From NCBI GenBank assembly GCA_036940085.1, contig JALLBK010000443.1, forward strand, positions 1-12,593: a DNA stretch of 12,593 nt, read 5' to 3'. Positions 1-6,800 of the stretch are shown in pieces (position 1 is the first letter of the stretch; each line of letters begins with the position of its first letter). The notes under the pieces were generated by a model. The model was not told the origin of the DNA. It ran no database searches and saw only the letters and a program-made list of their open reading frames with translations. The DNA is from Discostella pseudostelligera. Lineage: Eukaryota > Bacillariophyta > Thalassiosirophyceae > Thalassiosirales > Thalassiosiraceae. The translations under genes were made by a program, and so were the position numbers.

Positions 1-30
1 TCAAGAATTTTAAGTTTCTAAAAGTTACAG

Positions 31-55
31 ACCCTTAAAATGTGCAATTAAGGGT
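31..55. repeat. Small AT-rich inverted repeat
   Basis: ACCCTTAA (31-38) is the exact reverse complement of TTAAGGGT (48-55), with a 9-base loop. A competing pairing TAAGG/CCTTA (49-53 with 61-65) overlaps it. It could be a 3' UTR hairpin of a gene to the left, or chance in AT-rich DNA. Confidence 0.4.
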
Positions 56-244
56 TAAAACCTTATTTTTCAGTGCGCCGCGCCTAAACGATAGGGCAGA
101 TATTGAAATTAAATTTGAAATTCAATCAATCTCAACATAGGAATTAGTACTAGGATTTGCGGGAACATAGGATGGAAAGAATTGGCGGAAAGCAAGCAAC
201 AGAGGAAGCAGAGCAAAGCCGCCAACACCAACACAGCGAACGGT

Positions 245-277
245 GCATTGCATTGAATTGAATATTGAATATTGAAT
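245..277. repeat. CATTG / AATATTG simple repeat
   Basis: A short degenerate tandem run: CATTG twice, AATTG once, then AATATTG twice. It is a low-complexity tract typical of noncoding DNA, and no function is implied. Confidence 0.6.
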
Positions 278-626
278 GGTTGCAACGATGATGGCCGCCC
301 GAGCTTGACTGTTTCGCCTCTCTCGCGACGGCTGATCTGGCATTAAAGACTGGGGAGGGGAGGCGCGAGCCCAAAGTGAGTGGATTTTGCTGTTGAAGAG
401 AGAATCTTTTTGGTTGAGGTGGCTGGCGGCTTGAAAGCGGAGTGGGCGGCGGTATCGGCATTGTGATGCCGATTCGAGGGCAGGGCTCAGCTTATGAATA
501 TTATTAGGCACTACAAATATTCGTCGTACATGGACCTGGAAAATTTACCATGTGAAGCTCGTAGGGGTATGATCGTTGGGTGGGGGCATTTGCATGTTAT
601 GATTTGAAAGACCCTCACACTCACAC

Positions 627-2390
627 ATGTCATTGCACTCTCGCCTTCATGAATCATCAATTTCTTCAGGCAAATACAGCAGGAAAGAACATTTTGTAAC
701 GCGTATCCCGGCCCCTAATAATCTACCGCTGAATAATATGCCGACTGTGCACAGTATCATATCGAGAGACCAACCGCGCGCCAAACTCTCGTGGAATAAT
801 GCCAATGCATCGACGGACGGTAGTCTCATCATCCCAGCTTTAGCAGAACCGCGGTGGCAAGCTACAACACACAATGGCGGTAACGATACTGCCTCTCACG
901 CTGCCACCACATTATTTACTAGACAATCAAACAATCACTCCAAACGTAAAATTGCCGTCGCTGGACCATTGATCCAACTTACCAATGAGAATAGAGATCA
1001 AATAGCCAAACTTCCTGTGGCATTTGGTTTCTCTATTCCTACTGACGACGATTGTAATGACGAGAACAACTTTCGAACTTCAAAACAGTCGGCAATAGCT
1101 GCCACCAAAGAATGGTATGATCGGGGTAAACATGCTACTTTGGAGGAGGAAATGAGGGAATGCGGTCTCGACGATGAAAGTGATCGGGACGAACATGACG
1201 ATGATGCCGACAACATGATCTACAACAAGGTCACCTCTGAAAAGCTCACACTACTAACCAAGATTTGGCATTCGAACAAACATGCTCCTGGTAACAAAAT
1301 GAACAACAAAGAAGATGCATCTGCAAAGCCGATCAAACAGACCAAACGTAAAGTCGCCACTGCTGGACCGTTGATCGAACTTACCGATTCGAATAGAGAT
1401 CAAATTGCCAAGCTTCCCGTGGCATTTGGTTTCTCTATTCCTTCCTTTGGTTTCTCTATTCCTTCCGACGAGGCTTGTGACAAGAACGACTGCCGAACTT
1501 CAAAACAGGCGGCACTAGCTGCCACCAAGGAATGGTATCGTCGTGGAAAAGTTGCTTCCGAAGTGAGAGAGTGTGGCATCGAGGTTGATCCGGATAAACA
1601 TATTGTTTCGGATGAGATGGACGACAGTTGCACCTCCGAAAAGCTCACATTACTTGCTGCTAGGAGTTCTAAGGTTAGGCGTTCGAACAGTCTTTCATCA
1701 CCTGCTACCGAATGTGATAAGGGAAAGTGTGCTGCTACCATAGAGAAAGATGCCGACGCTCCAAAACCTGCTGCTACCAATGATAACGACAACCATATTC
1801 TTCGACTCGAAGGACCTGCCATCCTCGCCCTTCATGAGGGTTTTGAAGCCTACCTTGTCAGTATCTTCAGTAAATCCAAACTTGCTGAATGGCGCCGCGC
1901 CCAAGAGAGTGAAAATACTAAAAAGAGAAAAGCACAAGCACAACCTGGCAAGGAGAATGACTCGAACAAGATGGAATCCTCTTCCTCGAAACTAGGCAAG
2001 GAGAACGGCTCGAAAAAGAAAAAGAATAGCTCTCTCAAAAAGGAATCACCTTCTCCGAAGCCAGGCAAGAAGAAGAAGAAGAATAGCTCTATCAAAAAGG
2101 AATTACCTGCTCCGCATAATAATACACTCACGCAATCATCGAGGCCAGTTGCCATGCTCGTGGAAACATCCGATTGCCCCCCTGGTTTACCACCTGGTTG
2201 GACGTCAGAAACGTATCAACGTGCATCGGGCAAGACCGCTGCCCGTGCTGATACGTATTGGTTCTCTCCCCAGCTGAAACTGAAGTTTCGGTCAAAGATA
2301 AACATACAACGCTTCCTAGACATATTGCATGATCTCAATGGGGATGAATCGGCAGCATGGAATGTGTTCACGAAACGACACGCCTCTTAA
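627..2390 (+). CDS. MBD/TAM-domain protein with duplicated N-terminal module and histone H3-like segment
   Basis: Single-exon gene of 587 residues; the first ATG of the open frame follows a CA-rich leader. Residues 517-567 resemble a methyl-CpG-binding (MBD/TAM) domain: LPPGW at 521-525, QRASGKTA at 531-538, DTYWFSP at 542-548, KFRSK at 553-557. By alignment from memory, R532, D542, Y544 and R555 fall where MeCP2 has R111, D121, Y123 and R133, so methyl-CpG binding is plausible. Residues 392-419 resemble loop 1-helix 2 of histone H3 (ILALHE, EAYLV), but the rest of the histone fold is absent. A module of about 105 residues occurs twice (106-210 and 240-343), sharing LPVAFGFSIP, AATKEWY, RECG and TSEKLTLL. 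Residues 432-492 are Lys/Ser-rich with runs such as KKKK and KKKKK, which suggests nuclear import and DNA contact. The likely role is a chromatin reader in the nucleus (inference). The duplicated module is not one I recognise. Confidence 0.85.
   Translation: MSLHSRLHESSISSGKYSRKEHFVTRIPAPNNLPLNNMPTVHSIISRDQPRAKLSWNNANASTDGSLIIPALAEPRWQATTHNGGNDTASHAATTLFTRQSNNHSKRKIAVAGPLIQLTNENRDQIAKLPVAFGFSIPTDDDCNDENNFRTSKQSAIAATKEWYDRGKHATLEEEMRECGLDDESDRDEHDDDADNMIYNKVTSEKLTLLTKIWHSNKHAPGNKMNNKEDASAKPIKQTKRKVATAGPLIELTDSNRDQIAKLPVAFGFSIPSFGFSIPSDEACDKNDCRTSKQAALAATKEWYRRGKVASEVRECGIEVDPDKHIVSDEMDDSCTSEKLTLLAARSSKVRRSNSLSSPATECDKGKCAATIEKDADAPKPAATNDNDNHILRLEGPAILALHEGFEAYLVSIFSKSKLAEWRRAQESENTKKRKAQAQPGKENDSNKMESSSSKLGKENGSKKKKNSSLKKESPSPKPGKKKKKNSSIKKELPAPHNNTLTQSSRPVAMLVETSDCPPGLPPGWTSETYQRASGKTAARADTYWFSPQLKLKFRSKINIQRFLDILHDLNGDESAAWNVFTKRHAS
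942..1256 (+). repeat. Coding repeat module, copy 1 (residues 106-210)
   Basis: First copy of an in-gene duplication. It starts at KRK and contains AGPLIQLT, RDQIAKLPVAFGFSIP, a Cys/Asp-rich spacer, TSKQSAIAATKEWY, an acidic stretch with RECG, and ends in TSEKLTLL. The distance from KRK to TSEKLTLL is 97 residues here and 96 in copy 2, so the whole module was duplicated and then diverged. Confidence 0.8.
1344..1655 (+). repeat. Coding repeat module, copy 2 (residues 240-343)
   Basis: Second copy of the module, with the same motif order: AGPLIELT, RDQIAKLPVAFGFSIP, TSKQAALAATKEWY, RECG, TSEKLTLL. It has an extra seven residues from a local 21-bp tandem duplication (1425-1466), balanced by deletions in the acidic spacer. 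Confidence 0.8.
1425..1466 (+). repeat. Perfect 21-bp tandem duplication (FGFSIPS twice)
   Basis: Positions 1425-1445 and 1446-1466 are identical 21-base units, each encoding FGFSIPS in frame. Copy 1 of the larger module has only one FGFSIP, so this duplication arose after the module duplication and is probably recent. Confidence 0.9.
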
Positions 2391-2405
2391 TAAAAACCGA
2401 ATAAA
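2389..2405 (+). promoter_or_regulatory. AATAAA elements at the 3' end of the MBD-like gene
   Basis: Two AATAAA hexamers lie at 2389-2394 (overlapping the TAA stop) and 2400-2405. They are candidate polyadenylation signals. Only 47 bp separate this gene from the stop of the convergent gene, so the two transcripts probably overlap at their 3' ends. Confidence 0.45.
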
Positions 2406-2437
2406 GTAACATACATAATGATAACTATACTGATTTA

Positions 2438-3526
2438 TCACGGCTTGGTTGCAATATATCCTGACACGGTATTACTACCACTTCCACCTTTGGGTGCCAC
2501 ACCCATCCTACCACTCTGAATATCACTTGCCATCCGTCTTCTATTCCAATCAATCAATGATTTCAATTGCACAATCACCTTATCAGCATACTTGTTCGGT
2601 TCTGCTGCCGCTGTCGATAAGGAATCATACACCGTCTCACCACCTCCGCCCAAGGTATCAAATCGTAATAATTCATTACCAAATCCACCACCAGCTGCAT
2701 TATTGATAAATCCTCCAATTCCCCCCTCGGCAGTGGGTGCAGCATACAGTCGCACTCCGCCCTTACTACCATCGGCACTAAAATTCCATCCAGATGACGC
2801 TACTTTGTCCACCATGTACAGTGGTATAATCCGATCAGGTGCTTTGTTGCACAAACTATCATCGTTCCACCATGGTGTACCATTCGTCATGTATTCTTTC
2901 ACTGCCGCCGTGGTTCTTTTTGTGTTGTGGTTGGGATCATTCTCGTCCCATCCATCCAAAGATCGAATCTGTATCACCGGTCCATGTGTATCAGTGTCGA
3001 CAATGGTAATGGTGGAGGGTATGCCAATATAGCTCATGGGGATGGATGTGTCATCTCCTCCTGCGGCGTCACTACTTGCAAATAATTGGCCAATCATCCC
3101 ATCTATCAATCCCCTCGCCGGAGGAATGACATGTGCCGTAGACTTTAATACATCCCGGGCCACATCTCGTATCAACTTTTTGCGATACCATATAATGGGA
3201 TAACTGTGTAAATTTATAACACCAATACGTGCATCATGTTCTTCTTCGGAGATTAGGAAGGGACAGCATAGGCCGTAGATTTGCAGTTGGAATAATGGCG
3301 GACAGGAGGTGAGCGAACTTTCTTGGTAATCATAGTTGTTGTTGTTGTTGTTGGCAGTGTCGGTAGTGGAGTGCTGGGCGATGGCAGGTGCTGCGTCTGT
3401 TGTGGAGTGCTGGATGGCAGGAGCAGCAGCAGCAGTAGCAGCAGGGGCGACGGTGGTGGTGGAGGGCTTGTCGTCCTCGTCGTAGGGGCTGTTGTTACTG
3501 GTATTGGTATTGGTTGCGGTCGCCAT
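2438..3526 (-). CDS. Conserved-looking protein of unknown function, 362 residues
   Basis: Intronless open frame on the minus strand. The frame stays open six codons upstream to a TTG, but in a eukaryote the start should be the ATG at 3526-3524, which sits in a good context (ACCATGG). Residues 1-70 are low complexity (Thr, Ala and Asn runs), with a near-duplicate APAIQHSTTD / APAIAQHSTTD. Residues 73-335 look like a folded, mixed domain: a hydrophobic stretch (FQLQIYGLCCPFLI, 79-92), a basic helix-like stretch (WYRKKLIRDVARDVLK, 113-128), then probable beta strands including TITIVDT (172-178), PVIQIRSLDGW (183-193), IIPLYMVDKVASSGWNF (233-249), GGVRLYA (256-262) and ELLRFDTL (285-292). A PH-like beta fold is conceivable, but I do not recognise the family. 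There is no clear signal peptide or membrane helix. It is divergent from the nucleoporin gene and convergent with the MBD-like gene. Confidence 0.75.
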   Translation of the reverse strand: MATATNTNTSNNSPYDEDDKPSTTTVAPAATAAAAPAIQHSTTDAAPAIAQHSTTDTANNNNNNYDYQESSLTSCPPLFQLQIYGLCCPFLISEEEHDARIGVINLHSYPIIWYRKKLIRDVARDVLKSTAHVIPPARGLIDGMIGQLFASSDAAGGDDTSIPMSYIGIPSTITIVDTDTHGPVIQIRSLDGWDENDPNHNTKRTTAAVKEYMTNGTPWWNDDSLCNKAPDRIIPLYMVDKVASSGWNFSADGSKGGVRLYAAPTAEGGIGGFINNAAGGGFGNELLRFDTLGGGGETVYDSLSTAAAEPNKYADKVIVQLKSLIDWNRRRMASDIQSGRMGVAPKGGSGSNTVSGYIATKP

Positions 3527-3559
3527 GGTTGCTGTACCTACCAATGTCGGTGGTCAGTA

Positions 3560-3579
3560 CTATCTACCGCTATCTACCG
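3560..3579. repeat. 10-bp tandem repeat CTATCTACCG x2
   Basis: Two perfect, adjacent copies of CTATCTACCG (3560-3569 and 3570-3579), 34 bp upstream of the minus-strand gene's ATG. They probably lie in its 5' UTR or core promoter. No function is evident. Confidence 0.85.
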
Positions 3580-3631
3580 GTTGGTCGGCGCTCGGCGGCG
3601 GATTTTGTGATGAACCGTCCGCACACTTCCA

Positions 3632-3704
3632 CTTCCCGCCATTTCCCCCACGTGTCTTCCCGCCAATTTGCCATTCTATCGCCAAACCGTCATTGTCGCC
3701 AAAC
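3632..3704. promoter_or_regulatory. Cluster of E2F-like sites with a CACGTG box
   Basis: TTCCCGCC, the complement of the E2F-type site GGCGGGAA, occurs at 3633-3640 and 3657-3664 within a 10-bp direct repeat (CTTCCCGCCA). A palindromic CACGTG (E-box/G-box) sits between them at 3649-3654. CGCCAAA, the complement of the E2F core TTTGGCG, occurs at 3680-3686 and 3697-3703 within a 9-bp repeat (TCGCCAAAC). Motif identity is known from animal and plant E2F/DP; regulation of either flanking gene here is inference. Confidence 0.5.
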
Positions 3705-3850
3705 TTGTTCTTGTGGCCAAGCGATACCGATACAACCGGTCTCGCATCCCAAAATCCAGAGTTTGCTAGCGAGCCCATCACCATCATTTACACCCACGCC
3801 GCCACCTCCCCCATCGTACACTAGCCCACGCACGTCGACGACAACGAGAG

Positions 3851-6800
3851 ATGGCATTCAGCTTTGGCTTTGGGGGAACACCAGCAGCAGCTGCAGCTCC
3901 ATCTACAGGCACGACTCTGACACTGACAGGTGGAGCCGCCGGTGGAGCCGATGGCGGCGGCGGCGGCGGCGGGTTGTTCTCTACCCCAGCCCCAGCACCG
4001 ACGACGGCAGCACCGACGAATACTACTACGGCAGCAGTAGCAACAACATCTACTGCCACTAGTAGCATGCCGTCCTTCGGCATTGGCATTGGCAGCGTCG
4101 AGAAGAGCTCTACCGCCACCTCAACCGCCACTGGCATCACCAACCTCGGCAATGCCATCAGCAGGAGTGGCAACAACATGGACACTAAAATCATCGCTAA
4201 CATCCCAGCCTATCACACTCTATTTCCGAACTATGCCATACGGCAACGTATCGAGGGGAGCCTTGCCCGATGGAGGAGTCATCGCAGCACTATGTCTTCG
4301 CAGATTGGTGACCATGGTGATGAGAGATCGTTTGCTGCCATGGAACTGATTCGGTTGCTCAGTGTCCAAGCTGGGAATGGCCAAAGTGGTGGTGGCAGTG
4401 AAGGGGAAGAAGAAAACCAACCTGTAGGACGATTTTTAGCCAATCCTACTCCGTCGATGGTCAACTTTTTTCACAAGGCGGGGGAGACAGTTTCGGGAGA
4501 CAAAGAAATGCAAGAGAGACTCCACCGTGCTCTAGTGGCTGGGGCAGCAGCAACAGCAGCATCATCTGACACTAGCAGCGGTATTGGGATTGGTGGTGGT
4601 GCCAGTGGTGGTGGGCAAGCGGGGGAAATGTCATCTTCTGCATTCTACATCACATTGGAACATTCGCGCACCACCACTTCCACTGCACGAACGACCATGC
4701 CAAACTCATCATCAACAACAACCACGGCAATCATCACACCACGAATCTCTTCCGAAATTCTACAACTTGCCTCTGAGTTGCATATAAATGATGTCCAAGC
4801 TTTGGCATTGTTTGCTGTGGCACAAGCTGCACTCTCTCGTCTCCAGCGTCGTCGGAATGACTACTTTGATGACAATGACGACGACGAGTATGACAATAGC
4901 AACATCGGGGAAGGGGGGAGCAGTGAAAATGTCAACATGCTAGTACGGGTAGGTCAAGCTGGATATGTTCAATCCAACAACGGCTACAACGACCACCATG
5001 ACAATCTGAAGGAAATGAATCCATCGTCCTCCTCCCCACCCACTTCTGCTACCACCTCTGCCGGTTCGGCAGTTCGTAACATGGCCCACCATCTCTACTT
5101 TCGCGACATTTCCTCCACATTGACCATACTGTATGATTTGATCCAACATCGTGTCGAGGCGACTACCGAGCTACTGGAGGAAAATAATGGGGCATTGTCG
5201 AATAATTCGAACGCCATACTCATTGGGACAGATCAGTTATTGCTGGCAGGATTGGTTCCCAATCTAATTAAGTCAGTTCGAGAATTGACGAGTAAGATTG
5301 AAGAGATTAGCAAGACTTTGAAGAATAAGGACGAGGAACAGCGCGTTGCTGGTGGTGCTACTACTACCCAAAATATATCAGCGACATCCTCCTCTACCTT
5401 GTTTGGCGGTGCATCATCGTTGTTTGGTGGCTCGTCAAATCAGTTGGGTGGCATGATCTCGCCGCCAGAGTCGACGACGGACTGTATTATTGATATGGAA
5501 TTTGCCTTTCGAGGATTTGCGCATACACAACGTCAACTTGCCTCCGAATGTCTCTTCCTACTATCGTATCATACTCAACTGACCGTGGAGGAGGTGGTGG
5601 CGTTGATTGATTTGATACGCGACTTGACCAATGGGGATGATAGTGGAGTATCGTCATCATCGTCGTTGTCGCTAGGAGAAGGATTGCCGTTGTTAGATCC
5701 GCTGTTGGATGATGTTCCCTCTCCGTTCGAGGTGGATACCTCGTCGCCGACATTGGGGGTAGGCGGATTACCGTGGCAGCAACAGCAATCTCAATCGACA
5801 TTGTACGGGAGCAGCGTCTACCGTGGTGGTGGTGAAGGAGGAGGAGGAGGGGATTCCATTTTCAATCAGTGGCAGCCTCATCCTATCTCAGTATCTCCTC
5901 CAAAACTCAAAGATGCCAAAGTGTGGGAGGACGAGCTTGTTGCATTGCTTTGGAAGCGCGGTCAACCCCAGCTTCTCCGGTGCGTTTCGTCGCTCATCTT
6001 GACGGTGGTGTGTGCACTCGATGCCACACATCTCCTCGTTGATCGGATATCTCATGGTCCGAATGTATTTGGAGTTGGCAATGCGCTCTTACCACCCTCC
6101 CGTGACCATGATCGTGGTGGATATGATGCCGCGAATGCGACGCAGAAATTACTCCCAATTCATCAACGTTTGGACCCCGATAGCGGTTCAGCCGCCGAGG
6201 AATCATGGACACGCCGTGACATTTGGGGTCTGTTGCTGGTTCCCTACGCTCTATTACTTCGCAATACCACTGCTGTTGGTCAGACAACAACAACATCTTC
6301 TCCTCGGGCTACTACTCCTCGTCCGGGAACGGGGGTAATTGATATCAAGGGCACGTACTCCCAATGTCTCATGGTCGCGTCACAACTGAAATCACTGACA
6401 TTTGCAAGATTATCACTCCTTCCCTCAGTATCCTCCTCGCTGGTAGGACATGGTGGTGGTGGTTCCGCTTCGATTTATGACTTTTATTTATCCACTCTAT
6501 CTGAATTCACTGCGCAGTATATTGACGCGCTTGGAAATACCGGAAATTTGCCAATTACGCGTCAAGAATGGCTTGATGAGGAGATGAATATGGCTCAGAC
6601 TGAGTGGATGGAGAAAGAGCAACGGCGTCAGTTTGGCGAATGGGCTGGAGAACCGGTGCCACAGAACGACGACGAGGATGTTGCCGAGGGACCACGAGCG
6701 GTTAATTTACTGGATAGACCCGACTGCTTGGAGGATGTGTTCGCGCTAGCTTCCAATGTATGTGAGGCGTATCCCTCCGGCGCCAGGGCATTCTGGTATA

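Larger units (their letters stand above)
1..626. other. Intergenic region upstream of the MBD-like gene
   Basis: I see no convincing gene here. Two overlapping minus-strand open frames (about 122-511 and 150-461) have low-complexity, unfamiliar translations and are probably chance. The segment holds an AT-rich inverted repeat at 31-55, a short CATTG/AATATTG simple repeat at 245-277, and presumably the promoter and 5' UTR of the gene starting at 627. The last bases before that ATG are a CA-rich run (CTCACACTCACAC). I cannot identify a TATA box with confidence. Confidence 0.6.
3527..3850. promoter_or_regulatory. Divergent (shared) promoter region
   Basis: This 324-bp stretch separates the start of the minus-strand gene (ATG at 3526) from the start of the nucleoporin gene (ATG at 3851), so both 5' UTRs and promoters must lie in it. 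It contains a 10-bp tandem repeat near the minus-strand gene and, centrally, a cluster of E2F-like motifs and a CACGTG box. No clear TATA box is seen. Confidence 0.75.

Noticed and set aside
49..65. Telomere-like TTAGGG-type repeat near the left end (AAGGGTTAAAACC)
   Set aside because: Only a single degenerate unit is present and there is no tandem array; it is AT-rich sequence with a small inverted repeat.
122..511. Minus-strand open frames of 129 and 103 codons, one with a signal-peptide-like stretch (GGFALLPLLLAF)
   Set aside because: The two frames overlap each other, have low-complexity compositions and no recognisable domain, and I see no splice or poly(A) signals to support a gene. 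The hydrophobic stretch is internal to the longer frame.
3527..3544. Upstream extension of the minus-strand gene to a TTG codon
   Set aside because: A TTG start is unlikely in a nuclear eukaryotic gene, and the ATG six codons downstream has a strong ACCATGG context.
3514..4062. Plus-strand open frames of 110 and 182 codons across the promoter and nucleoporin start
   Set aside because: They are Pro/Ser/Thr/Arg-rich out-of-frame readings of the promoter and the repeat-coded N-terminus of the nucleoporin, without a domain of their own.
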